From contig NZ_OMPU01000010.1 of the NCBI RefSeq assembly GCF_900313065.1, forward strand, positions 558,001 through 622,000: a DNA stretch of 64,000 nucleotides, in the 5' to 3' direction. Positions 52,508-60,763 of the stretch are shown in pieces. Position 1 is the stretch's first letter. The number at the start of each line of letters is the position of its first letter. This DNA comes from Kiloniella sp. EL199. GTDB taxonomy: Bacteria; Pseudomonadota; Alphaproteobacteria; Kiloniellales; Kiloniellaceae. The position numbers were made by a program, and so were the translations under genes. A model generated the notes under the pieces. The model was given only the letters and a program-made list of their open reading frames with translations. It had not been told where the DNA came from and did not search any database.

Positions 52508-52551
52508 GAAAAAAGCCCCCGGCCTGCTTGTGTGTGTGATGGGCCGGGGGC
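52508..52551 (-). terminator. Terminator of the peroxiredoxin-like gene
   Basis: A 10 bp GC-rich stem (GCCCCCGGCC at 52515-52524 with GGCCGGGGGC at 52542-52551) followed on the minus strand by a T run. Confidence 0.82.
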
Positions 52552-52654
52552 CAATTTCTGGAGTATAGACAGTACTTTGACTACGCCAACATTGCCAAAA
52601 TACGGTCACCTCCAGAAACTCGGCATGTCTGTCCTCTTTAACCGGCTTCGGTCT

Positions 52655-53191
52655 TTAAACTTCGCCTGCGTATTCGCCGCGGCCCGGATAGTCATTTGCA
52701 ATGACAAAATCCAAAGCACCGATCATTTCTTTGAAGACAGGCCGGACAAAAGGCATTGTCTGGACAGATGCATAATAAAGTGTCTGTCCCGGCGTGACGA
52801 GAAAGACGCCTGGCTCGGAAAAGAGAGCAGGTTCTTCGATGCCAATGGATGTTTTGCCGCGAGATGTTGAGATATAGAGGCCCCATTCCTTGGCCACAGA
52901 CAGAGGCAAGTCATAGGCAAAACGCAAATTTTTGGCGTCGATTTTTGCCGCCATTTCTTCTGTACGATCTTTCCCGTCAGAGCTGATGGCAATGGTTTTT
53001 ACACCGCGTTCTGCGAATTCAGGTGTCAGGCGCTCTAGCTCTTTTAGGTAATTTGCACAGATTGGGCAGTGGAGGCCGCGATAGAAAGTCACCAGTGTAT
53101 AGCGCTCGGCACCATCACTGCTGAGATCAAACCTTCCATCATTGAGTGTTGGCAGTGAGAGCTTCGGGGTTTTCTGACGAGGCATCAGCAT
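52655..53191 (-). CDS. Peroxiredoxin-like AhpC/TSA-family protein
   Basis: A 178-residue thioredoxin-fold protein. The redox centre is FYRGLHCPICANYL, a CxxC in place of the single peroxidatic Cys (TxxC) of standard peroxiredoxins, so it belongs to the peroxiredoxin-like group 2-type branch. AISSDGKDRTEEMAAKI is the second family mark. It is divergent from the AraC gene at 53333, its probable regulator. Confidence 0.85.
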   Translation of the reverse strand: MLMPRQKTPKLSLPTLNDGRFDLSSDGAERYTLVTFYRGLHCPICANYLKELERLTPEFAERGVKTIAISSDGKDRTEEMAAKIDAKNLRFAYDLPLSVAKEWGLYISTSRGKTSIGIEEPALFSEPGVFLVTPGQTLYYASVQTMPFVRPVFKEMIGALDFVIANDYPGRGEYAGEV

Positions 53192-53332
53192 TACAGGGGG
53201 GACCTTTCTGAGGGTATTGGGTCTCGTAAATCATTTGGCTGGACTTCAGCGCTTGATTTTTATTATAGTGAACCTTTAGGTACTTTTTGTGCAAAAAAAT
53301 TGATCCATAGTACAAAATGTGAAGGAGTTATT

Positions 53333-54352
53333 TTGGGAAAGCCTTTTAAAAAAGCTGATCGATTGTCAGCCCTTATTCAGCGATTTCATATTCATGCCCG
53401 TGTACAGAATATCGGGCGTGATTTGTTAACAACAGAATTTGAAAGGCAAAGTTTTCACGAACGACAAAATCTCCAAGAAACCGGGTCTTTAGAGACTGGA
53501 AGCCAGCCCGTTAGTCCTGTGGATATATCTGGCTATGATAATGTCCTGAGACTGAGGCCCGAAAGTGATACTGGCGTTATAAATGCTGAACTTCCTGTTG
53601 GAGAGGCCAACTTCTTTGTTGTACAGCGTGGTCAGGTTTTATCATCAGTTCCTGAATTTGATGGCCTGAAGCCAGATATTCCATTGCTGGTGTTTTATCC
53701 GCGTGGCGTGCCTGATGATTTCAAGGTTATTTCATTTCATACATTCGATCACAGCGGTTTAAGCGATGATCAAGGGGCAAATGGTTTTGTGTGTGCTGTT
53801 GTTGATACTGGCGGTGATGCAAACCCCATTGCCTTGGCTCTGCCTGATCTGGTGATTGTACGACTTGATCAATCTGCACCGTTGCGGGCTGTTACCGATA
53901 TTCTTTTGGAAGAAGCAATTGCCCCGCGTTGCGGTGGGCGTGCCGTTATTGATCGTCTTTGTGAAATTGTTGTGATCCGTCTGTTACGACATTTGATCGA
54001 AGCAGGACAGACAGAGGTCGGGTTGTTGGCGGGTTTGGCCGATCCCAATATCTCGTTGGCGATTATCGCAATGCATGACAATCCTGATCGTAACTTTAAC
54101 CTCGAAAATCTTGCTGAAATTTCGGCTATGTCCAGAACCCATTTTGCCAATTCCTTTCGCAAGCTTGTGGGTGTGACACCCGGGCAATATCTTTCGAACT
54201 GGCGTCTGACACTTGCGCGAACCGAGCTGGCCAAGGGTGTTCCCTTGAAGGCTATTGCAGGACGGGTCGGGTTTTCCAGTTCAGCAGCCTTGTCGCGGGC
54301 ATTTACCCGCCGCTATGGTGTTAGCCCCAAGCAGGAAATGTTGCGGGGATAA
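53333..54352 (+). CDS. AraC-family regulator (cupin_6 type)
   Basis: About 340 residues: N-terminal cupin sensor (LRPESDTGVINAELPVGEAN region) and C-terminal double HTH (NLAEISAMSRTHFANSFRKL, PLKAIAGRVGFSSSAALSRA with FTRRYGVSPKQE). TTG 53333 is chosen because GAAGGAG precedes it closely; the frame is open from 53300. It is divergent from the peroxiredoxin-like gene. Its stop codon is 3 bp from that of the convergent VOC gene. Confidence 0.87.
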   Translation: MGKPFKKADRLSALIQRFHIHARVQNIGRDLLTTEFERQSFHERQNLQETGSLETGSQPVSPVDISGYDNVLRLRPESDTGVINAELPVGEANFFVVQRGQVLSSVPEFDGLKPDIPLLVFYPRGVPDDFKVISFHTFDHSGLSDDQGANGFVCAVVDTGGDANPIALALPDLVIVRLDQSAPLRAVTDILLEEAIAPRCGGRAVIDRLCEIVVIRLLRHLIEAGQTEVGLLAGLADPNISLAIIAMHDNPDRNFNLENLAEISAMSRTHFANSFRKLVGVTPGQYLSNWRLTLARTELAKGVPLKAIAGRVGFSSSAALSRAFTRRYGVSPKQEMLRG

Positions 54353-54355
54353 AAT

Positions 54356-54739
54356 CTATTCCCGCTGTTCGGCATACACTGCTTCGATGTTATGGCCATC
54401 AAGATCAAGAACAAAGGCTGCGTAATAACCATCTTCATATTCTGGCCGCAAGCCGGGTTTGCCATTACAGGTCGCTCCATTTTCAAGAGCGATGCGATAG
54501 AACTCATCAACACTTTTTTTATCGCTCGCGTTAAAGGAAATATGTACAGCGTGGGATAAAGGGGCATCTTCGTCAGCTTGACGTATTTCAAACATGTCAT
54601 GGACACTGGTGCCGTAACCGATAACGATGTCGGGAATATCAAGAACCTGGTCATAGCCAAGCGCAGACATGATCGGGTCATAAAAATTTTTACTGGCTTC
54701 AAGATCTTTTACTTTTATCTGTACATGATTGAAAATCAT
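54356..54739 (-). CDS. VOC-family protein
   Basis: A 127-residue glyoxalase-fold protein: FNHVQIKVKDLEASKNFYDP opens the first repeat (H5), LSHAVHISFNASDKKSVDEF the second, and LDGHNIEAVYAE carries the last Glu ligand. The set of H, H, E fits a metal-binding member. Function beyond that is unknown. It follows the CAT-like gene on the same strand by 68 bp. Confidence 0.87.
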   Translation of the reverse strand: MIFNHVQIKVKDLEASKNFYDPIMSALGYDQVLDIPDIVIGYGTSVHDMFEIRQADEDAPLSHAVHISFNASDKKSVDEFYRIALENGATCNGKPGLRPEYEDGYYAAFVLDLDGHNIEAVYAEQRE

Positions 54740-54807
54740 TATTTTTCTCTGTGAAAGCAGGGGGGCTTGAAAGTTTCTATGTATGTTGAGCGATGGGGTA
54801 TGTTGGG

Positions 54808-55509
54808 TTATGGGAAATTACGACAATTCTCTTCGAGCTTTTGAAAAAAATGCGCCATGTGAACGCCATCAACAAGCGCATGATGGGCCGTAAGGTTAAC
54901 TGCAACATCCCAGTTTTCTTGATCTGATGGTGCCCCATCGGATTGTGTTATTCGAGGAACAAATTTTCCCCAAGCTAAACGGGGAACGCAGTCATCTGGA
55001 CCTTTTAGGGGGTGCTGCATGTCGGTAAAATCGAGCCAGGGAAGGCAAGACATGAAAATCCAGTAATCAGTGCCGATGGTTTTATCGTCCAGTTCTTTTT
55101 GTTCTTTTCCCGCTGTAATTACACTTTGGCAATTTTTGTTAAATGCTTGCCAATCAGCGCTATAGGGGATTTCGCAAAAGGCAAAGCGATCATCTTCAAT
55201 TGGCACAGTGATCGAAGAATGAACTTTATTGTGTTCTATGATGGAAAGCTGCCCGTCCGTGTTGCGAAAGCGGGTCCGTAGTTCTGGTACGGCATTGAAT
55301 GCCTGCATGATGCAAAAAAGCATGGCAGTAAAGGGTGAAACATCTCGACTTTGTTTTGCCTTCATTATCTCCGTGACATCAACACGTGTTGTGATGCTGA
55401 AATGGGGAGAGCCAAAATCTTTGAACATGGCATACTGGCTCTGCCGAGGCCATGTTGCGAGATCGATTACCCGTTCGTCTTGCTCTGAAAAGAGTGCTGT
55501 TTGCGGCAT
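54808..55509 (-). CDS. Chloramphenicol acetyltransferase-like protein (type A CAT family)
   Basis: A 233-residue trimeric-type acetyltransferase. The active-site motif HHALVDGVH (H209/H210, D214) is complete, and SITTRVDVTEIMKAKQ and SPFTAMLFCIMQAFNAVPEL are family-typical. Chromosomal CAT-like genes in environmental bacteria often have an unknown natural substrate, so resistance is possible but not shown. No mobile element is nearby. It is the first gene of a possible two-gene unit with the VOC gene. Confidence 0.85.
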   Translation of the reverse strand: MPQTALFSEQDERVIDLATWPRQSQYAMFKDFGSPHFSITTRVDVTEIMKAKQSRDVSPFTAMLFCIMQAFNAVPELRTRFRNTDGQLSIIEHNKVHSSITVPIEDDRFAFCEIPYSADWQAFNKNCQSVITAGKEQKELDDKTIGTDYWIFMSCLPWLDFTDMQHPLKGPDDCVPRLAWGKFVPRITQSDGAPSDQENWDVAVNLTAHHALVDGVHMAHFFQKLEENCRNFP

Positions 55510-55864
55510 TCTGATAGGATCGTTTTTCGAGAATGAATTGCTATTGGTTTGATCATGAGAAGAATAGCAAGTCAGAGGTCGGGCGCAATGATCATTTGTG
55601 ATGAAAGCTGAATGTTTTCGCGATCAATTATTACGTGATCGGTAAGGTATATGGGATTTGTGGGTTTTGCTGTTCTTACGATTTACCCCGGGCATAAAAA
55701 AAGAAGATGTTGAGATAACATCCTCTTTATCACTTGGGTATTTAGCCAACCTTCATGTTCAACCTGATCAGATAATATGAATTTTGTTTCCCTTCGGATG
55801 AAAACTAAATTCAGTGGGGTCAGTATTATCTGGCTTCTAAGAACAGAAACTTTGGCTTAATGAC
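55510..55864. other. Intergenic region with minus-strand terminator
   Basis: About 355 bp without a gene; a terminator-like hairpin at 55690-55727 is the only signal seen. Confidence 0.5.
55690..55727 (-). terminator. Terminator-like hairpin (minus strand)
   Basis: An 11 bp stem with one mismatch (55701-55711 with 55717-55727) and a T run on the minus strand. It probably ends transcripts of the small gene at 55865. Confidence 0.65.
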
Positions 55865-56053
55865 TTAAGCGTGTTTCACCTTGTGATAGCTCATGCGACC
55901 CAGGAAATCTTTGACGGATTTAAAGAGTGGCTTGAACATAGCAGTCAACAGACGACCCGCAGCTTCAGAGCGCAGGCGATGTGCCTCGCGAATATGAAAG
56001 TCGATGTCAGCAGCTGTAAAATCAAAATCTTTGGCAGTTACGACGGGTTTCAT
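55865..56053 (-). CDS. Small helical protein with HRLRSEA motif
   Basis: A 62-residue protein: DFDFTAADIDFHIREAHRLR then SEAAGRLLTAMF and a basic end. The pattern of A..LRSEA followed by an amphipathic helix recalls the short DUF1127-like/YjiS-like stress proteins common in alphaproteobacteria. ATG 56053 is chosen because GAGGA precedes it; the upstream ATG 56080 has no ribosome site. Function unknown. Confidence 0.65.
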   Translation of the reverse strand: MKPVVTAKDFDFTAADIDFHIREAHRLRSEAAGRLLTAMFKPLFKSVKDFLGRMSYHKVKHA

Positions 56054-56191
56054 CGAATTAGTCCTCTTGGTAGTACTCATAAAAGAGTGGTTGCCCTTGA
56101 TGACTAATATGCGCCTTTTTCACCAAATGATAATATGCAAAAAAGTATAATGATTGTTTCTTATTTTTTGATAATGATAAGGAGATTCTGT

Positions 56192-57208
56192 TCAGGGATC
56201 AATGTTATTTTGCTCCCAGAGTGTGGCCTTTTGTTCGGCCTCTTTTATTTCTTTGATTGTCATATGAGGTACTATTAATGAGATAAATAACAGAGCTTTC
56301 CGCGCTCCATTTCTTTGTGAAATTTTGTACCATACATATGCATTAAGGTAGCTTTTCGTTGTTCCCCATCCTTCCTCATGCATTTTCCCAAGGCTAAGTT
56401 GAGCTGGATAATAATTCTGATTTGCTGCTTTTTTGTACCATTTTAGAGATTTACGATAATTTTTTTCTATTCCTTGTCCAGAAAAATACATATAACCAAG
56501 GTTGTATTGAGATAACGTATCTTGCTGTTGTGCAGCTTTTTTATACCATTTAAAAGCTTCAGAATAACTTTGATTCGTTCCCATTCCTTTTTGAAACATA
56601 AATCCTAAATTATGTTGTGATGGCGCAAAGTCATTGGTTGCCGCAAGGTTATACCACTTAAAAGCCTCAAAATAGTTCTGCTTAACACCTAAGCCTTTTT
56701 GGTAAATAACACCGAGATTATGTTGAGCTTCTGCTTGGCCCTTGTTAGCAGCTTTAGTGTACCATTGATAAGCTTTGGCATAGCTTTGTTCTGTACCCAA
56801 CCCTTTTTCATACATTTCACCCATTTTTTGTTCTGATAATGCAAGGCCCTGCTCGGCAGCTGTTTTAAACCAGTTAAAGGCTTTGGTGTAATTTTGCTCG
56901 GTACCATAACCGTGTTCGTAATAAATTCCCAAATTTAACTGGGCTTTTTCATGTCCTTGATTTGCAGCTTTTTTATACCATAACAGCGCTTGAGGATAGC
57001 TATGCTCTACGCCTTGTCCTTTTTCGTATAGGACGCCTAGGATAAATTGCCCTCTAGGATCGTCCTTTTTTGCAATTTCACTAGCCATTTCAAATGTTTT
57101 AGTGAAGTTACCGTTGTTATAGGACAAGAGAATATCTTGGTATGTGTCAGCTATTGTTTGAGTTGAGAATAGCGTTGAAAAGAGGATTGCTTTGATAAAG
57201 GTTTTCAT
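56192..57208 (-). CDS. Secreted Sel1-repeat protein
   Basis: A 338-residue protein with a signal peptide (residues 1-20, ending TQTIA) and seven regular 36-residue Sel1 repeats, e.g. AQLNLGIYYEHGYGTEQNYT, AFNWFKTAAEQG. It is clearly richer in A and T than the genes around it, with Lys and Asn codons frequent, which suggests a different origin or relaxed codon selection. It probably serves as a periplasmic scaffold. It is followed by no gene on the same strand for 140 bp and preceded by the PAS_5 trio. Confidence 0.87.
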   Translation of the reverse strand: MKTFIKAILFSTLFSTQTIADTYQDILLSYNNGNFTKTFEMASEIAKKDDPRGQFILGVLYEKGQGVEHSYPQALLWYKKAANQGHEKAQLNLGIYYEHGYGTEQNYTKAFNWFKTAAEQGLALSEQKMGEMYEKGLGTEQSYAKAYQWYTKAANKGQAEAQHNLGVIYQKGLGVKQNYFEAFKWYNLAATNDFAPSQHNLGFMFQKGMGTNQSYSEAFKWYKKAAQQQDTLSQYNLGYMYFSGQGIEKNYRKSLKWYKKAANQNYYPAQLSLGKMHEEGWGTTKSYLNAYVWYKISQRNGARKALLFISLIVPHMTIKEIKEAEQKATLWEQNNIDP

Positions 57209-57312
57209 AATTAAATTTCTTTAAATGCTTAATTTGAAAGCTATTCAGGAAAATGTATCTATGAAATTGCCATCAGGCAAACCTAATTCAATGACTTGTG
57301 AACGTCTGGCCT

Positions 57313-57840
57313 CTATAACCAACGTTTCACGGCTTCTTCTTTTTGCGTGCCAGATTGGGGGCCTTCGTTTTCTGTGAATGACTGGAAGGTGATAAAAACC
57401 ATTTCGAGTTCATTTTCCATCTTTTGAAGAGGACAGATAATTCGCGCATAGCCAAAAGAGCGTCCATCCTTGCGGGTGCAGGTCATTATCCCGAACAATG
57501 GTTGTCTCTGCTCCAGTGCCCGTGTCACCTCTTTGCAGGCGTTAATTCTACTTTGATCATCCAGAAAAGCGTCATATGTTTTTCCTGTGCCACTGACGGA
57601 CAGGTCCATAAATTCTTCGGCAACGATACCGACCAGACGTACGCGCGGGTTTTTATTCTCGCGGTCATTTTCGACCAGCATTTCATAACCTAGTGCAAAT
57701 TTAATATCGGCGGGATTAATATCTTGTCGGGTTGGAAGATGGTTCAGCTTTTCACAAAGCCCTGAATACCAATACCAGGTTTTCAGCAGGCGGGGATATT
57801 CTTTGAGTTCTGACAAATCCGATTGTGCGGAAATGAACAT
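57313..57840 (-). CDS. PAS_5-like protein (minus-strand trio, copy 1)
   Basis: A 175-residue protein related to the PAS_5 proteins above but of a second subtype: MFISAQSDLSELKEYPRLLK, WYWYSGLCEKLNHLPTRQDI, FALGYEMLVENDR, RVRLVGIVAEEFM, TGKTYDAFLDDQSR, and RKDGRSFGYARIICPL. The landmarks correspond one by one to those of the plus-strand subtype. No output domain. It is the third in transcription order of three tandem paralogues, each with its own conserved leader. Confidence 0.75.
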   Translation of the reverse strand: MFISAQSDLSELKEYPRLLKTWYWYSGLCEKLNHLPTRQDINPADIKFALGYEMLVENDRENKNPRVRLVGIVAEEFMDLSVSGTGKTYDAFLDDQSRINACKEVTRALEQRQPLFGIMTCTRKDGRSFGYARIICPLQKMENELEMVFITFQSFTENEGPQSGTQKEEAVKRWL

Positions 57841-57920
57841 GTAGTGTCACCAAAATGTAATTATCACAAGCAGATGTCAGGATATGACATAAATCCTAAA
57901 CAGAATATGACCAAGCGGCT
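57841..57920 (-). promoter_or_regulatory. Conserved leader of PAS_5-like copy 1
   Basis: Shares with the two sister leaders the blocks TGTCAC next to the start codon, TTATCACAAGC, GATATGACATAA and AATATGA (plus-strand reading), at nearly equal spacing. It is probably a promoter with an operator copied together with the gene. Confidence 0.6.
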
Positions 57921-57962
57921 AATTATTTGGTAATTAGTCGGGTGTTCTTTGAATTAATTAAA

Positions 57963-58490
57963 TTAAAGCCAGCGTTTCATGGACTCTTCTTTTTGGGCGC
58001 CTGCTTCTCTGTTGTCATTCTCCTTAAACTCTTCAAGGACAGCAAAAGTCATTTCAGGTTCGTTCTCAAGAGTGTAAAGTGGATATATTATCCTCGCGAA
58101 ACTAAAGGTTTGTCCATTTGTTCGTGCGTACTTTGCAATGCCAAAAAGAGGCTGTCCCTGGTCAAGTGCAGTTATAAGGTAATTACAGGCTTTTATACGG
58201 CTTTCGTCTGACAGGAAGGTATCGTAGGTCATGCCGGTTGCACTGTGCGGGAGGCCCGTAAATTCCTCGGTAACCGTTCCGATTAATCTTACTCTGGGAT
58301 TCATGTGCTCGCGATCATTTTCGATCAGCATTTCGTAGCCCAGTGCGAACTTGATATCAACCGGGTTAATATCCTGCCGGGATGGTAAGCGCCCCAATTT
58401 TTCGCAAAGCCCTGAATACCAATACCAACTTTTCAGCAGGCGGGGATATTCTTCAAGTACTGACAAATCCGATTGTGCGGAAATGAACAT
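57963..58490 (-). CDS. PAS_5-like protein (minus-strand trio, copy 2)
   Basis: A 175-residue paralogue of the neighbours on both sides, with the same first 20 residues except single changes, the same KFALGYEMLIENDR and RVRLIGTVTEEFT, and an ending that diverges (KENDNREAGAQKEESMKRWL). It differs most from the other two around residues 115-150, where the ligand side of a PAS fold would be. It is separated from copy 1 by 122 bp and from copy 3 by 139 bp. Confidence 0.75.
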   Translation of the reverse strand: MFISAQSDLSVLEEYPRLLKSWYWYSGLCEKLGRLPSRQDINPVDIKFALGYEMLIENDREHMNPRVRLIGTVTEEFTGLPHSATGMTYDTFLSDESRIKACNYLITALDQGQPLFGIAKYARTNGQTFSFARIIYPLYTLENEPEMTFAVLEEFKENDNREAGAQKEESMKRWL

Positions 58491-58585
58491 ATAATGTCAC
58501 CACCGTGGATAATTATCACAAGCTGATATCAGAATATGTCATAAGTTCTAAACATAATATGATTATTCTAAATATAATATGATTT
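58491..58585 (-). promoter_or_regulatory. Conserved leader of PAS_5-like copy 2
   Basis: Shows the blocks TGTCAC, TTATCACAAGC, ATATCAGAATATGTCATAA and AATATGA in the order of the sister leaders. Its distal end contains a 20 bp tandem duplication (58546-58565 and 58566-58585, TTCTAAAYATAATATGATT). Confidence 0.6.
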
Positions 58586-58629
58586 GGCGGCTGTTTATTT
58601 AATAATGAATTACGTGTTTATCGATTTAA

Positions 58630-59157
58630 TTAAAGCCAGCGCTTCATGGCTTTTTCTTTTTTTGCGCCTGTTTCTCGGTCTTCGTCTTCGGTAAAGGCTT
58701 GAAAGATGATGAAAACCATTTCCGGTTCATTGTTGTGCGCGTGAAGAGGACAAATTAATCTTGCATAGCCAAAGGTTCGACCGTCTTTACGGGCGTATGT
58801 TGTCGTCCCGAACAGAGGTTTTCCTTCGTCCAGAGCTTCTGTGAGTTTTCCACAGGCGGTAACTCTGCTCTCGTCGGTGAGGAAGGTATCATAGGTTTTC
58901 CCTGTCGCACTGACGGAAAGGCCCATGAATTCTTCCGCAACGATGCCGATCAGACGTACGCGCGGGTTTTGAGACTGGCGATCATTTTCGACCAGCATTT
59001 CGTAGCCCAGCGCGAATTTGATATCCAGCGGGTTAATATCTTGTCGAGAGGGAAGGCGTCCCAGTTTTTCACAAAGATTAGAGTACCAATACCAGCTTTC
59101 CAGAAGGCGGGGGTATTCTTTGAGTTTTGACAAATCCGATTGCGCGGAAATGAACAT
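58630..59157 (-). CDS. PAS_5-like protein (minus-strand trio, copy 3)
   Basis: A 175-residue paralogue and the first of the trio in transcription order. It is closest to copy 1: VRLIGIVAEEFMGLSVSATG, RKDGRTFGYARLICPLHAHN. All three end with the same KRWL. Tandem duplication including the leader is the simplest history. Confidence 0.75.
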   Translation of the reverse strand: MFISAQSDLSKLKEYPRLLESWYWYSNLCEKLGRLPSRQDINPLDIKFALGYEMLVENDRQSQNPRVRLIGIVAEEFMGLSVSATGKTYDTFLTDESRVTACGKLTEALDEGKPLFGTTTYARKDGRTFGYARLICPLHAHNNEPEMVFIIFQAFTEDEDRETGAKKEKAMKRWL

Positions 59158-59238
59158 ATCATGTCACGAACGTGTGTAATTTTCACAAGCAGATATCAGA
59201 ATATGTCATAAATTCTAAACATAATATGACCAAGCTGC
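59158..59238 (-). promoter_or_regulatory. Conserved leader of PAS_5-like copy 3
   Basis: Carries TGTCAC, TTTTCACAAGC, ATATCAGAATATGTCATAA, TTCTAAACATAATATGA at the spacing seen in the other two leaders. About 33 bp farther out a 14 bp direct repeat occurs (59271-59298, AATGTCCCGATCAA twice). Confidence 0.6.
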
Positions 59239-59270
59239 TATTTAGTGATTTTTCTGCCCGATTAAATTGT

Positions 59271-59298
59271 AATGTCCCGATCAAAATGTCCCGATCAA
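59271..59298. repeat. 14 bp direct tandem repeat, two copies
   Basis: AATGTCCCGATCAA occurs twice in direct tandem in the gap between the PAS_5 trio and the class V aminotransferase gene. Confidence 0.9.
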
Positions 59299-59407
59299 AA
59301 TGTAATGTATTGATACAAAACATAATTTATGCGGAGTTATGATAGGCAGCAGCCTGGTTTTTATATGTCAGGATCTTTGTTCTTTCCGGTCTTTATCGCA
59401 GTTCTGA

Positions 59408-60601
59408 TTATCCTTTGGCGATATCGCGGATGATACTGACGAAGCGATCAATTTCCTGATGATCGTTGTAATAGTGTACTGATGACCGGATAAGAACCGG
59501 TAGGTTGTTTTTGGTCGCATCCAGCAGTGTACTGGATGGTGATGATGTGCTGACATTTACGCCTTGCTCTAGGATCTTTTGAACCGCATCTGTAGAATCC
59601 CGACTTGTAATAGAAAAGGTAACTATTCCGCATTGAGTCGGGCCAAGGGTATGCAATTTTACGCCGTCAATTGCCCGCAAGTTACCCCGCAGATAGTTTG
59701 CCAGTTCATCTATTCTGGCCTGAATGTTGTCCAATCCGATTTCAAGGGCATAGTCGATGCAGGCCCCCATACCCAGTTTGGCTGCATAGTTGTTTTCCCA
59801 GTTTTCGAAACGGCGTGCATCAGACCTTAATACATATTCATTTTCGCTAACCCATGTGGCGGAAAGCAGATCAATCATTGGGGGATGCAGGTGCTCAATG
59901 ACAGAAGACCTCACATAAACAAAACCGACACCACGGGGACCACGGAGAAACTTACGGGCCGTGGCCGAGAGAACATCGCACTGGATTTTTTCAACATCCA
60001 GCGGCATTTGCCCTGCTGACTGGCAGGCATCAACCACATAAAGAATATTATGTTTACGGGCAATTTTGCCGATTTCTTCGACCGGGTTTACCAGGCCGGA
60101 ATTTGTCGGAACATGGGTGACAGAGATAACGCGGACGCGGTCATCAATCATCTCTTTCAGTGTTTCAAGGGAAACGATACCATTCTCGTCGCTGGGAATA
60201 ACTTCGACAGATACATTTTTTTCTTTGGCGATCTGAAGATAGGCCACGTAGTTTGAGGCATATTCCGCTTCGACGGTCAGGATGCGGTCGCCAGCCTGAA
60301 AGGGAATGGCATAAAAGGTCATGGCCCAGCCCACGGTTGCGTTTTCGACAACGGCAACTTCATCTCTGTGACAATTTATCAAGCGAGCGACAGAATCATA
60401 TACGGCCTCAATCTCGCGGTGCATTTTGTTGGCGGCCTCATATCCCCCGATAGCAGCTTCGAGTTCCAGATGAGTAATCTGGCTTTGTAAAACAGATTGC
60501 GGCATCAAAGAAGAACCACAGTTATTCAGGTGAACACAGCTTTTTTTGCCCGGTGTATCTGTAAAAACTCTTTCGATATCGATTTTAGTTTCTGAGGACA
60601 T
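59408..60601 (-). CDS. PLP class V aminotransferase (cysteine-desulfurase/isopenicillin-N-epimerase-like)
   Basis: A 397-residue fold-type I PLP enzyme. The PLP lysine is K217 in SATARKFLRGPRGVGF, with the cofactor Asp D191 in LYVVDACQSAGQMP and the N-terminal VHLNNCGSSLMP. It lacks the loop with the catalytic Cys of true cysteine desulfurases, so an aminotransferase, lyase or epimerase is more likely. It is divergent from a GcvA-like LysR gene, which probably controls it. Confidence 0.87.
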   Translation of the reverse strand: MSSETKIDIERVFTDTPGKKSCVHLNNCGSSLMPQSVLQSQITHLELEAAIGGYEAANKMHREIEAVYDSVARLINCHRDEVAVVENATVGWAMTFYAIPFQAGDRILTVEAEYASNYVAYLQIAKEKNVSVEVIPSDENGIVSLETLKEMIDDRVRVISVTHVPTNSGLVNPVEEIGKIARKHNILYVVDACQSAGQMPLDVEKIQCDVLSATARKFLRGPRGVGFVYVRSSVIEHLHPPMIDLLSATWVSENEYVLRSDARRFENWENNYAAKLGMGACIDYALEIGLDNIQARIDELANYLRGNLRAIDGVKLHTLGPTQCGIVTFSITSRDSTDAVQKILEQGVNVSTSSPSSTLLDATKNNLPVLIRSSVHYYNDHQEIDRFVSIIRDIAKG

Positions 60602-60763
60602 ATTATCGGTTCTCTCTGAAAGGGGTGTATTGGCAGTTACCTCGAGAATATGAAATTAAGTTATTTTCTCAAACGATTTAAAATCAGGTTCGCTTTACAA
60701 AAAATCAAGTTAAGCATTTAATCAGCTCTTCTGAATGAACTAGCTGAAAGCTATGAGGTTGTT

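Noticed and set aside
54808-55509. Recently acquired antibiotic-resistance gene
   Set aside because: The CAT-like protein has no mobile element, resistance neighbours or unusual base use; chromosomal CAT-like genes are common in environmental bacteria.
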